A model generated the notes under the pieces. It searched no databases. It was not told the origin of the DNA and worked only from the letters and a program-made list of their open reading frames with translations. Below, one piece after another: positions 8,228 to 16,702 of a stretch of DNA of 64,000 nt. The first letter of the stretch is position 1. Each line of letters starts with the position of its first letter. Where the stretch lies: positions 1-64,000 of the forward strand of contig JAFIFX010000005.1 in assembly GCA_020831805.1 (NCBI GenBank), in the 5' to 3' direction. A program made the translations under genes and the position numbers. Origin of the DNA: Planctomycetota bacterium (GTDB lineage: Bacteria > Planctomycetota > Phycisphaerae > Phycisphaerales > UBA1924).

Positions 8228-9208
8228 TCAACGCCGGGCGAACCAGCCGCGCTTGCCGGCGTGGGCCGCGGCCCGGCCTTCGATGCCGGCCCAGTCGATC
8301 AGGGAGCGGGCCAGACGCTGCATGTCCTTGCCCGCGTGTGACTTGGGCGATTCGATCATGTACGGCACACGCGAGCGAACCGCCTGGAGGACTTTCTTAT
8401 CCCGGCGGATGTGCCCGATCATGGGCATCTGGTAGCCGAGGAACCGATCGCAGACCCCGGCGATACGCTCGTGGACCTGCTCGGCCTCGCGCTCGTTGGC
8501 GACCTGGTTGATGATCAGCGAGAGCACCGGCGGGCGGGCGATCTCCGGCGAGGCGACCAGGACTTTGATCAGCGCGTAGGCGTCAGCGATGCTGGTCGGC
8601 TCCGGCGTGACGACGACCAGGCCGAGGTCCGCGGCCCGAACGAAGGCCGTGACCGAGGGGCCCAGGCCCGCGCTGGTGTCGATGAGGACCACATCGTTGC
8701 GGGCGTGCAGGGCTTCGAGGCTGCCGAGCAGGACATCCCGCTCGTGGTCCTCCAGCTCGCCCACGCGTCCGATGCCGACCGAGCCGGGGATCAGGCGGAA
8801 CCCGCCCGGGGCGTCGACGGCGAGGTCTTCCAGGGTCAGCCCGGAGTCCGCGGTGGCGGCCTCCAGCCGGTGCTTGGGCATCATGCCGCAGAGAACATCC
8901 GCATTGGCCAGGCCGAGGTCGGCGTCCATGAGGACGGTGCGTCGGTTCTGGGCGGCCAGGGCGATGGCGAGGTTGACGGAGGTGGTGGTCTTGCCGACGC
9001 CGCCCTTGCCGGAGGCGATGGCGATCACAGGGATCCGCCGGGGGGGCGGGACATGGTTGGGGGGCTGTGTTTGGCCCGCGGGCGAACCCGTGGTGGATTG
9101 GCCGTCCCCCTTGTCGAGGGATTCGACCAGTTCGCGGAGGCGGGATGCCTGGTCACCCCCGGGCTGTTTGTCGGGGGTGTCGGAATGCAGCACGAACGCT
9201 CGGGTCAT
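8228..9208 (-). CDS. flhG: Flagellar number regulator, MinD-type ATPase FlhG
   Basis: ParA/MinD-family ATPase that acts with FlhF to set flagellar number and position. Deviant Walker A ASGKGGVGKTTT at residues 65-76, switch I-like DADLGLANADVL, and VLIDTSAGLG as Walker B. The C-terminal half has the FlhG pattern VVTPEPTSIADAYALIK. There is an N-terminal extension of about 58 residues, rich in Gly, Pro and Gln. The ATG at 9208 overlaps the flhF stop in a TGATG junction, with GGGAGAGA upstream, implying translational coupling to flhF. Confidence 0.93.
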   Translation of the reverse strand: MTRAFVLHSDTPDKQPGGDQASRLRELVESLDKGDGQSTTGSPAGQTQPPNHVPPPRRIPVIAIASGKGGVGKTTTSVNLAIALAAQNRRTVLMDADLGLANADVLCGMMPKHRLEAATADSGLTLEDLAVDAPGGFRLIPGSVGIGRVGELEDHERDVLLGSLEALHARNDVVLIDTSAGLGPSVTAFVRAADLGLVVVTPEPTSIADAYALIKVLVASPEIARPPVLSLIINQVANEREAEQVHERIAGVCDRFLGYQMPMIGHIRRDKKVLQAVRSRVPYMIESPKSHAGKDMQRLARSLIDWAGIEGRAAAHAGKRGWFARR

Positions 9209-10872
9209 CAATCTCTCCCGTCGGACCCTCTGCCCAACACGCCGGGGCCGTCGAGGGCGAGCCTCGCCAGCCGGTCCGCGCGGGCCGGTTCGATGTCGTC
9301 GGGCACCTCCTGCCCGACCGTCACGAAGCTCAAGGGTAGCCCGATGCGTCCGGTCAGCCCGGCGATGGGGCCGGTGCAGACCGCTTCATCCAGCTTGGTG
9401 AGGATGCAGCGGTCCGGGCCGAGGGGCTTGAACCGCTCGGCGGTGCGGCGCATGACGGTGTCCCCCACCGTCGAGGCCAGGACGAGGTGGGTCTCGTCCG
9501 GGGCGGCGGCGGCGATGAAGGCCTTGAGTTCGTCGAGGCGCCGGGCGTCGTGCTGGGAGCGTCCGGCGGTGTCCACGATGATGACATCCATCGAGGCGAA
9601 GCCGTCGATCGCCTGGGCCATCTCGTCGGGCGTATTGGCGACCTTGAGCGGCAGGCCGATGATGCCCGCGTAGGTGCGAAGCTGCTCGACGGCGGCGATG
9701 CGGTAGGTGTCCGAGGTGATCAGACCGACGCGGCGCCCGTGACGCAGCTTGCAGGTCGCGGCCAGCTTGGCGACGGTGGTCGTCTTGCCCACGCCGGTCG
9801 GGCCGACGAGCGCGATGACGCGGGGTCGCCCGGTGGCGGTGGATGCCGAGAGGGCCAGCAGCGAGTCCGAGCGGGTCTCGATGGATGCCTCGATCTCGCG
9901 GAGAACGGCCTGTCGGACGACGAGGGTGTCGCGCAGTTCGGTCGAGTCCAGGCGGTCGCGGACGCGGGCCATGATCCGGTCGACGGTGTCCATCGGGGCG
10001 TCGTTGTCGAGCAGCTTGTTGATCGCGTCGAGCAGCGGGCCGGGCTCGACGCTCTCGGCGGCGCGAGGGTCGACCTTGCCCATGGCGACGGAGGTGCGCC
10101 GGGTGGACTCGAGGACCTGGCCCATCATCTTCTGGAGTTCGGCGATCTGGCCGCGGAGTTCGGCGGGGTCTTCGGCGCGGGGCTCGGGCGTGAGCGGCTC
10201 GGGCGGGCGGGGCGCGGCGACCTTGGGCTCGCGGACCTCGGCGTCCGGGCCGGGCCGGTCGGTGTGCCGATCCGCGGGCCTGTCGGGCAGGTCCCGGGAC
10301 CGGTCGGCCGGAGGGCGGGCGTTGCCATCGCCGGGGGGCGGGGGCGGGGTGGCGTCGGCGATGCGGACCGGGGGGCGGGCGTCATCGCGGTGCAGGCGGG
10401 TGGCGATGGGCGTGCGGGCCATCGGGTCGGGCCGGGACCGGGCCGGTTCTGGCTCGGGGGGTTGGGAGGGGTGGGCGCGGGGGGATGCGCTGGCCGCGGG
10501 CTCGGGCCGGCGGGTGAGGACGGGCTTGGGCTCGACGACGGACGAGGCCCGCTGGACGACGACCTCGGCGGAATCGCGGGGCGCGGGCCGGGCGGGTGCG
10601 TTCCGGGTCGGGGTGGACCCGCCGGTGAGCACCGCCGCGCGGTCGTCGTCGAACTCGGGGGGCAGTCGGTCGCGCCGGGCGTGCTTGCGGGGTTTGGCGG
10701 ACGGTTCGCCGGCGGAGGCGGTGATCTCGACCATGTTCTTGCCGCCGAGGCCGAACCAGGAGCCCACGCGGTAGGAGCGGGTATGAAGGATCATGGCGTC
10801 GGGCCCGAAGTCCTTGCGGACGGCGGCGAGGGCGTCGGCCATGGTGGGTGCGGTGAAGGTTTTGAGCTTCAT
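9208..10872 (-). CDS. flhF: Flagellar biosynthesis GTPase FlhF
   Basis: SRP-type GTPase that localises flagellar assembly. The N-terminal segment (MKLKTFTAPTMADALAAVRKDFGPDAMILHTR) is the conserved FlhF B-domain start. Residues about 75-215 are a long Pro/Arg-rich linker, longer than in most FlhF proteins. The NG domain fills the C-terminal 300 residues: helical N part, then P-loop GPTGVGKTTTVAKLAA near 353-365, SDTYRIAAVEQL, VDTAGRSQHD and TKLDEA. Total 554 residues. ATG start. Followed directly by flhG; preceded by an unrelated dockerin-protein gene that separates it from flhA. Confidence 0.95.
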   Translation of the reverse strand: MKLKTFTAPTMADALAAVRKDFGPDAMILHTRSYRVGSWFGLGGKNMVEITASAGEPSAKPRKHARRDRLPPEFDDDRAAVLTGGSTPTRNAPARPAPRDSAEVVVQRASSVVEPKPVLTRRPEPAASASPRAHPSQPPEPEPARSRPDPMARTPIATRLHRDDARPPVRIADATPPPPPGDGNARPPADRSRDLPDRPADRHTDRPGPDAEVREPKVAAPRPPEPLTPEPRAEDPAELRGQIAELQKMMGQVLESTRRTSVAMGKVDPRAAESVEPGPLLDAINKLLDNDAPMDTVDRIMARVRDRLDSTELRDTLVVRQAVLREIEASIETRSDSLLALSASTATGRPRVIALVGPTGVGKTTTVAKLAATCKLRHGRRVGLITSDTYRIAAVEQLRTYAGIIGLPLKVANTPDEMAQAIDGFASMDVIIVDTAGRSQHDARRLDELKAFIAAAAPDETHLVLASTVGDTVMRRTAERFKPLGPDRCILTKLDEAVCTGPIAGLTGRIGLPLSFVTVGQEVPDDIEPARADRLARLALDGPGVLGRGSDGRD

Positions 10873-11004
10873 GGGGTGGCCGTCCTGGCAGCGGGTTGCG
10901 TGATGCAGACTTTACCCGGGATCGGCGAGGGCTACCACTCTGGGTCGGGGTGGGTTCGGGGAAGGCTGCCTACCCCCCCGGTTTCGGGATTTCGCTGAGC
11001 GGGC

Positions 11005-12078
11005 CTATTCCGGGCAGCCAGCGATGAACTTGGTCAGGTACGCCGCGAGATCGAAGAAGTTGATCACGCCGAAGGGCTCGGTCAGGTCGGCGGCGGCGGC
11101 ACCGGACTGGAACAGGTCCAGGTACGCCGCGAGGTCGGCGGGGCAGGGAATGAAGGAGGCGATGCGAAATGTCATAAAGCCATAGTTGCCGACGGGGAGC
11201 CCTTGAACGAAACTGTAGTAAAGATGGTCATCGAGCATGCTGTACAATGGAAGATCGCCAGCGGCGGATCCAACCACCCGAACATTGAGATTCGCGTGCC
11301 CAAACGGCGTCGAGGTCATCTGATAGGCTGTGCCGGAGACATCCAGCAGGCCGTAGGCCGACATGGTGTCTGGGTACTGGCCGACATCCCACATGAAGTA
11401 GTCGACAAGATCGCCGATGGTCTCCCCGCCGTGCTCGGGCCGACCGACCACTAGGGCCTTGTCCGATCGGTTCGGGAACAGCCACCAGCCTCCCTGGCCG
11501 TCGTTCTTTTCCGGGTCGTAGTACGCCGCTTTGAGCATCTCGCTGAAACTGGGAATCCAGTAGCGAGCCCCAGGCGCCGGGGTCAGGTCGTGCTGGGCGA
11601 CCAGGTTGTCATCGAGGTAGAAGGTCGAGGTGTCGTAGACGCCGGTCTCGAAGGCCCATTGCTCATTGACCATGCCGTTGTGCAGCCAGTTGACATAGCG
11701 GGCGGCGTACTCCAGGCCCGGCGTGGTGGGACGGCGGCGGAGGCCGTCGGGCAGGATGTAGTTGGGGCGGCCGTCGGGGCCGGTGGGGTTGTGGGGGTCC
11801 TGGATGACCATGTCGCCCAGGAAGTTCATGTCCCAGGAGGGGCCGGTGTGATAGGGCCGGTAGGCCTGCACGAAGTCGAACCAGCGTTCGGCGGTGACGG
11901 GCGTGCGGGTGAGGCGGTAGGTGTGGTTGACCGTGCCGACGCCGGGGTCGTGGCCGATGGCCGAGGCGTTGCCCGGATTGCCGACGGTGACCCAGTCGAA
12001 GAGGTTGTCGGGCGAAGCCGCCAGAACAGGTGAGGCCAAAATACCCAGGGTGAGTGCGAGCGGTGCGATGCGCGGCAT
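11005..12078 (-). CDS. Secreted formylglycine-generating-enzyme-like protein with GC-type dockerin
   Basis: The 357-residue protein starts with a signal peptide (MPRIAPLALTLGILASPVLAA). A sulfatase-modifying-factor (FGE)-type C-type-lectin domain follows: DWVTVGNPGNAS, VNHTYRLTRTPVTAERWFDFV, GLEYAARYVNWLHNG and LLDVSGTAYQMTSTPFG. The last 46 residues form the paired GC-type dockerin-like module of Phycisphaerae exoproteins: CPADLAAYLDLFQSG, then DLTEPFGVINFFDLAAYL, ending GCPE. True FGE catalytic cysteines are not evident, so a structural or binding role is more likely. ATG with AGGAG 6 nt upstream. Intrudes between flhA and flhF on the same strand, flanked by hairpin repeats. Confidence 0.8.
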   Translation of the reverse strand: MPRIAPLALTLGILASPVLAASPDNLFDWVTVGNPGNASAIGHDPGVGTVNHTYRLTRTPVTAERWFDFVQAYRPYHTGPSWDMNFLGDMVIQDPHNPTGPDGRPNYILPDGLRRRPTTPGLEYAARYVNWLHNGMVNEQWAFETGVYDTSTFYLDDNLVAQHDLTPAPGARYWIPSFSEMLKAAYYDPEKNDGQGGWWLFPNRSDKALVVGRPEHGGETIGDLVDYFMWDVGQYPDTMSAYGLLDVSGTAYQMTSTPFGHANLNVRVVGSAAGDLPLYSMLDDHLYYSFVQGLPVGNYGFMTFRIASFIPCPADLAAYLDLFQSGAAAADLTEPFGVINFFDLAAYLTKFIAGCPE

Positions 12079-12196
12079 GGGGGCTCCTGTGCGGTTGGTT
12101 GTACGCATCGTCGGCGTTGGGGTTGATGCGCGGCTTGTTTTTCGTGGGATTCGCGGATCTGTGTGCTTGTGGGTGGTTGGGTCGTGGGTTGGGGGC

Positions 12197-12299
12197 GTGG
12201 CGCGTGACGCACCGGTTGCCCTTCGGGACAACCGGTGGCACCCGGGGAATGTGGCGCTTGACGCACCGGTTGCCCTTCGGGTCAACCGGTGGCACCCGG
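12197..12299. repeat. Tandem 49-bp hairpin repeat pair (family A)
   Basis: Two 49-bp copies (12197-12245 and 12251-12299) differ at two positions and are separated by 5 bp. Each contains ACCGGTTG...CAACCGGT, an 8-bp palindromic stem enclosing CCCTTCGGG, which gives a C(TTCG)G-type loop. The 35-bp core recurs twice at 48496-48573. Located between flhA and the dockerin-protein gene. Confidence 0.85.
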
Positions 12300-12319
12300 C
12301 GTGTTGACATCTGAAGAGT

Positions 12320-12338
12320 GGCCGGCTGGAAGCCGGCC
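12320..12338. repeat. GGCCGGC hairpin repeat, copy 2
   Basis: GGCCGGC (12320-12326), loop TGGAA, GCCGGCC (12332-12338): perfect 7-bp stem. Same design as the hairpin at 3822-3842. It lies 9 bp from the flhA stop and directly follows the family A repeats. No T tract follows on the minus strand. Confidence 0.5.
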
Positions 12339-12347
12339 CCACCAAGA

Positions 12348-14498
12348 TCAGGCGACGGCGGCGGGTTGTTTGTCGGCGAGGGCGCCGACGAGGCCGACGG
12401 ATTCGACCTCGATGCCGGGGATGACCTCGTTGTAGCCGAGCACGGCGAGGCCGGGGACATGGGGGCCGACGATCTGGTAGACGGTGGCGCGGACGGCGGG
12501 GGAGGCGATGACGACGGGCAGGCGGCCGCGGGCGGCGACGGACTGGAGTTGGGCGGTGACCTTCTCGGCGATCTGGCGGGCGATCTTGGCGGGCATGTGG
12601 AGGCTGGTGCCGTGGCCGCCGCGTTCGATGTAGGCGTCGATCTGGTCTTCGAGGGCGGGGTCGAGGGTGACGCAGGCGAGGGTGAGCTTGCCGTCGTCGT
12701 CGGGGGCGGCGTACTGGGCGCAAATGGTGCGGCGCAGGGCGTTGCGGACATACTCGACGAGGACATCGGCGTCCTGGGTGCGTGCGCCCCAGTCGGCGAG
12801 GGTCTCGAGAATGGTCTCCATGTCGCGGACGGGGACGCGCTCGCGCAGGAGGGACTGGAGGATCTTCTGGAGGTCGCCGAGCTTGACGACGCCGGGGATG
12901 GTGTCCTCGACGAGCTTGCCGGCCTTTTCCTTGAGGCCTTCGAGCAGGTTGTTGACCTCCTGGCGGGTGAGCAGCTCGTCGGCGTGGGTCTTGACGATCT
13001 CGGTGATGTGGGTGGCCAGGACGGAGGTCGGGTCGACGACGGTGTAGTTGCGGGCCTCGGCGCGGGCGCGCTGGGACTTGTCGATCCACCACGCGTCGAG
13101 GCCGAAGGCGGGCTCCTTGGTGGGGATGCCCTCGATGGGGCCGGTGGTCAGGCCGGAGTCCATGGCCATGAGCTTGCCGGTCTCGACCGAGCCGGAGGCG
13201 ACGGGGTTGCCGCGGATCTTGACGCGGTAGTCGCCGGGGGGGAGCTGCATGTTGTCGCGGATGCGGACGGGGGGCATGACCATGCCGAGCTCGACGGCGA
13301 GCTGGCGGCGGACGGCGGAGATGCGTTCGAGCAGGTCGCCGCCCTGGACCGAGTCGATGAGCGGGACGAGGGCGTAGCCGACCTCGAGTTCGAGGACATC
13401 GACCTTGAGCAGGTCCTCGACGGGCGGCGCTTCGGGCTTGACGGCCTGTCGCTCAGCGGCTTCGAGTTCGGCGGCGTCATCGGCCTTGCCGCGTCGGGCG
13501 CGGTTGATGCCCCAGGCGATGATGGCCAGGCCGACGCCGGTGGCCATGAGCGGGGCCGTGGGCAGGGGCGTCAGGGCGAGCACGCCGACGAAGGTGGCGG
13601 TGATGTAGAGGCCGGTGGGCTGGCTGGAGAGCTGGCCGGTCAGTTCGTTGCCGAGGTCGGCCTTGGAGCCCGAGCGGGTGACGATGAGGGCGGCGGCGAT
13701 GGAGATGATGAAGCTGGGGATCTGGCTGGTCAGGCCGTCGCCGATGGTCAGGGTGGTGAAGACCTCGGCGACCTGGCCGGCGGGCCAGCCTCGTTCGATG
13801 ACGCCGATGGCGAAGCCGCCGGCGATGTTGATCATGGTGATGATGATGCCGGCGATGGCGTCGCCCTTGACGAACTTGGAGGCGCCGTCCATGGCGCCGT
13901 AGAAGTCGGCCTCCCTGGAGATTTCCTCGCGGCGTTCGCGGGCCTGCTCCTCGGTGAGCATGCCGTTGGTCAGCTCGGCGTCGATGGCCATCTGCTTGCC
14001 GGGCAGGGCGTCGAGGGTGAAGCGGGCGGCGACCTCGGCGATGCGACCGGCGCCCTTGGTGACGACCATGAACTGAACGATCATGAGGATCAGGAAGATG
14101 ACCACGCCGACGAAGAGCGAGTTGCCGGCGACGAAGGTGCCGAAGGCGCTGATGACCTTGCCGGCCACGCCCATGGCCTCCTCGGGGCTGGCGGCGTCGG
14201 CGGTGAGGATCAGGCGGGTCGAGGCGATGTTGAGGACGAGGCGGAAGAGGGTGGTGGCCAGCAGGAGCGAGGGGAAGACGGAGAACTCCAGGGCCTTTTT
14301 CATGTAGATGGTCGTCAGCAGGATGATGACGGCCAGGGAGATGTTCAGGCTGATGAGGATGTCCAGCATCGCCGGGGGCAGGGGCACCAGGATGACCGTC
14401 ATCAGCATGATGAAGCCGACGGGCACAAGCAGGCCGCGGTAGCGGTCGATGCGCTCGGTGATCAGGGTGATCGGGCTGGTCGGTGCGGCTTCGGACAT
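12348..14498 (-). CDS. flhA: Flagellar export gate protein FlhA
   Basis: Core component of the flagellar type III export apparatus. The N-terminal part (about residues 25-330) has a series of transmembrane helices and the family signature FPSLLLATTLFRLVLNIASTRLIL. It continues with KGAGRIAEVAARFTLDALPGKQMAID and READFYGAMDGASKFVKGDA. Residues about 345-716 form the cytoplasmic export-chaperone docking domain, including GPIEGIPTKEPAFGLDAWWI and DPTSVLATHITE. Its 716 residues are normal for the family. ATG start, 16 bp after the flhB stop. Confidence 0.97.
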   Translation of the reverse strand: MSEAAPTSPITLITERIDRYRGLLVPVGFIMLMTVILVPLPPAMLDILISLNISLAVIILLTTIYMKKALEFSVFPSLLLATTLFRLVLNIASTRLILTADAASPEEAMGVAGKVISAFGTFVAGNSLFVGVVIFLILMIVQFMVVTKGAGRIAEVAARFTLDALPGKQMAIDAELTNGMLTEEQARERREEISREADFYGAMDGASKFVKGDAIAGIIITMINIAGGFAIGVIERGWPAGQVAEVFTTLTIGDGLTSQIPSFIISIAAALIVTRSGSKADLGNELTGQLSSQPTGLYITATFVGVLALTPLPTAPLMATGVGLAIIAWGINRARRGKADDAAELEAAERQAVKPEAPPVEDLLKVDVLELEVGYALVPLIDSVQGGDLLERISAVRRQLAVELGMVMPPVRIRDNMQLPPGDYRVKIRGNPVASGSVETGKLMAMDSGLTTGPIEGIPTKEPAFGLDAWWIDKSQRARAEARNYTVVDPTSVLATHITEIVKTHADELLTRQEVNNLLEGLKEKAGKLVEDTIPGVVKLGDLQKILQSLLRERVPVRDMETILETLADWGARTQDADVLVEYVRNALRRTICAQYAAPDDDGKLTLACVTLDPALEDQIDAYIERGGHGTSLHMPAKIARQIAEKVTAQLQSVAARGRLPVVIASPAVRATVYQIVGPHVPGLAVLGYNEVIPGIEVESVGLVGALADKQPAAVA

Positions 14499-14514
14499 GG
14501 CGGGTCAGACTCGG

Positions 14515-15642
14515 TCAGGCTCCTGCGGGGACGGGCTTGTTCGTCGCGTCGGGTCGGGTCTTCTGGTCTGGCCGGGCCGGTGCGCGGCCGTCGAGGCGGT
14601 AGACATAGGCGAGGATCTCGGCGACGGCCTCGTAGTGCTCGGGCGCGATCTCCTGACCGATCTCGACGCCCCAGTAGATCGCGCGGGCGAGCGGCGGGCG
14701 TTCGACGATGGGCACATCGTGCTTGCGGGCGAGCTGGCGGATGCGCAGGGCGATCTCGTCGGCGCCCTTGGCGGTCAGGCGGGGGGCGTTCATCACGCCG
14801 GATTCGTACTTGATGGCGACGGAGAAGTGCGTGGGGTTGGTGATGACGACATCGGCCTCGGGCACGGCCTGGCCGACGCGCTGCATGGCGATCTCGCGGG
14901 CCATCTGCATGCGTTTACCCTTGATCTGCGGGTCGCCTTCCATGCTGCGGCGTTCGTCCTTGACCTGCTGCTTGGTCATCTTGAGATCCTGGGTGTGCTG
15001 CCAGCGCTGGTACATGTAATCGATCAGGGCGATCAGCAACATCAACGCCAGCAGGATGATCATGAGGATCACGAGGAGCCGCGCCCCCACGGTCAGGGCC
15101 CCGGCGGCCGTCAGGGCGGGCAGGGACGCGATCGCCTGGGCGTTGAGCAACGCGAGCAGATACGCGACGCCGATGACCACCGTGAGCTTGATCGTGTTCA
15201 TGACCGTCTTCATCAGCCCACGCTTGCCGAAGACGCGCTTGAAGCCCTTGATCGGATCGAGCTTGTTGAGCTTGGGGCGGATCGGCTCGGGTGTGACGTT
15301 CCAGCCGACCTGAATGAACTGGGAGACGAAGCCGAAGAGCGCGGCCACGGCGAGCACGGGGATCAGGATGAGGGCGGCCTGACCGAAGACCTGACGGGCG
15401 GACTCGGCCATGCTCGGCACCGTCATGTGAACGCCGGAGGCGTCGGCGGTGAGCATGGCCCGGATCATGCCGGCCATCGAGCTGATGATCATGCCGCCGA
15501 AGGCGATGAGGATGACCATCGAGCCGAACAGGGTGATCACGCCGGAGAGGTCCTGGCTCTTGGGGATCTGGCCCTTGTCGCGGGCCTCGCTGCGGCGCTT
15601 GCTGGTTGGCGCTTCGCTGCGTTCGCCGAGGTCGTCAGCCAT
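14515..15642 (-). CDS. flhB: Flagellar export switch protein FlhB
   Basis: Export apparatus protein that switches substrate specificity from rod/hook to filament after self-cleavage. Begins with the typical MADDLGERSEAPTSKRRSEARDKGQIPKSQDL. Four transmembrane helices follow (about 30-215). The cytoplasmic domain contains the autocleavage motif NPTH with N269-P270, the same numbering as in Salmonella, followed by FSVAIKYE. It is 375 residues long with a short Pro/Lys-rich tail. Its start overlaps the fliR end by 8 bp, implying translational coupling. Confidence 0.97.
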   Translation of the reverse strand: MADDLGERSEAPTSKRRSEARDKGQIPKSQDLSGVITLFGSMVILIAFGGMIISSMAGMIRAMLTADASGVHMTVPSMAESARQVFGQAALILIPVLAVAALFGFVSQFIQVGWNVTPEPIRPKLNKLDPIKGFKRVFGKRGLMKTVMNTIKLTVVIGVAYLLALLNAQAIASLPALTAAGALTVGARLLVILMIILLALMLLIALIDYMYQRWQHTQDLKMTKQQVKDERRSMEGDPQIKGKRMQMAREIAMQRVGQAVPEADVVITNPTHFSVAIKYESGVMNAPRLTAKGADEIALRIRQLARKHDVPIVERPPLARAIYWGVEIGQEIAPEHYEAVAEILAYVYRLDGRAPARPDQKTRPDATNKPVPAGA

Positions 15643-16444
15643 GGGCGCCCTCCCCCACCCCTCGCAAGGCCAGCGAGTGGACCCAGCGGGAGAGCAGCTC
15701 GAGGGTGTCCATGATCTCGTCGCCGGCGACCGATCCGACCGCACCGATCGAGAGGGCCAGCATCAGCAGCCCGGCGATGATCTTGGCGGCGAAGCCGATG
15801 CTCATGATGTTGATCTGCGGCATGGTCTTCATCACGAAGCCCATCGCGATCATCAGCATCGAGACCACGACCATGACGGGGGCCGCGACCCGCATCGCCA
15901 GCTCGAAGCCAGAGGCGAGCACCGCGAGCATCAGGTCGAGGGGCAGGTCCCCGGCGTGGAACATGCCGATAGGCGCGGTGGTGAACGAATGGGCCAGCGT
16001 GGCGAAGAGGATGTCCATGCCTCCGATGGCCATGAAGATGAAAATCGAGAGATAAAAGAGGATGTCGCCGACGACCGAGCCGTTGGTCTCCAGCTCGGGG
16101 TTGTAGCTCTCGGCCAGGGCGAGGCCGATCTGATAGCCCATGACATACCCGCCCATCTGGATCGCAAGCAGCGGGATGGCGGCGATGAGCCCGATGGCCA
16201 CGCCGATGAGCAGTTCGGCGAAGAGCAGCGGGACCAGTTCGGCCACGCTGACGGTCGCCGATGCGTCGATCGGCGGGACGAACGGGTAGATCGCCACCGC
16301 GAACATGAACGCGAGCAGGGCGCGGAACTGGAACGGGACATTCGCGCTGGACAGCAGCGGCGTGAAAATGAACAGCCCGGTCAGGCGGATCACCACCATG
16401 AGCAGGGGGAGCACATGGTCCAGGATGGGCTCAAGACTGGGCAT
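15635..16444 (-). CDS. fliR: Flagellar export gate protein FliR
   Basis: Polytopic membrane protein of the export gate core (FliP5-FliQ4-FliR1). The 269 residues have five to six hydrophobic helices. FliR signatures include RLTGLFIFTPLLSSANVPFQFRALLAFMFAVAIYP and ALAESYNPELETNGSVVGDILFYLS. The C-terminal region contains KTMPQINIMSIGFAAKIIAGLLML. ATG start, 3 bp after the fliQ stop; its end overlaps the flhB start. Confidence 0.96.
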   Translation of the reverse strand: MPSLEPILDHVLPLLMVVIRLTGLFIFTPLLSSANVPFQFRALLAFMFAVAIYPFVPPIDASATVSVAELVPLLFAELLIGVAIGLIAAIPLLAIQMGGYVMGYQIGLALAESYNPELETNGSVVGDILFYLSIFIFMAIGGMDILFATLAHSFTTAPIGMFHAGDLPLDLMLAVLASGFELAMRVAAPVMVVVSMLMIAMGFVMKTMPQINIMSIGFAAKIIAGLLMLALSIGAVGSVAGDEIMDTLELLSRWVHSLALRGVGEGAHG

Positions 16445-16447
16445 GCA

Positions 16448-16702
16448 TCAGAACAGGGAGAGCATCTCTCGGGTGAACGCCGTGAGCAGCTCGATCATCC
16501 ATGGCATCAGGATGACCGCGACGACCACGATGATGATAATCTTGGGAACGAAGGTCAGCGTCTGGTCCTGGATCGAGGTGACCGACTGGAAGAGGCTGAC
16601 GACCAGACCGATCATCATGCCCGCGAGCAGGAGCGGCACGGCGATGGTCAGGACGATCATCAGCGTGTTGCGGATCAGATCAATGGCGGTCTCAGCGGTC
16701 AC
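16448..16702 (-). CDS. fliQ: Flagellar export gate protein FliQ
   Basis: An 84-residue protein with two transmembrane helices (about 13-38 and 52-72). The conserved core is LLLAGMMIGLVVSLFQSVTSIQDQTLTFVPKI, the FliQ family signature. Starts at a GTG (VTAETAIDLIRNTLMIV) that overlaps the end of fliP by 11 bp. The alternative is an upstream in-frame codon within fliP, which would add a non-conserved basic tail. Component of the export gate with FliP and FliR. Confidence 0.93.
   Translation of the reverse strand: MTAETAIDLIRNTLMIVLTIAVPLLLAGMMIGLVVSLFQSVTSIQDQTLTFVPKIIIIVVVAVILMPWMIELLTAFTREMLSLF

Noticed and set aside
12197-12299. CRISPR-like pair of 49-bp repeats
   Set aside because: Only two copies with a 5-bp gap and strong internal palindrome; fits a REP-type element.
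12079-13092. Long upstream extension of the dockerin-protein frame into flhA
   Set aside because: The extension is Arg/Pro-rich and antiparallel in frame to flhA coding; a signal peptide with AGGAG starts at 12078.
12318-14813. Very long open frame on the plus strand opposite flhA and flhB
   Set aside because: Antisense shadow caused by high GC codon bias; the product is Asp/Gly/Ala-rich low complexity, while the minus frames encode clear FlhA and FlhB.
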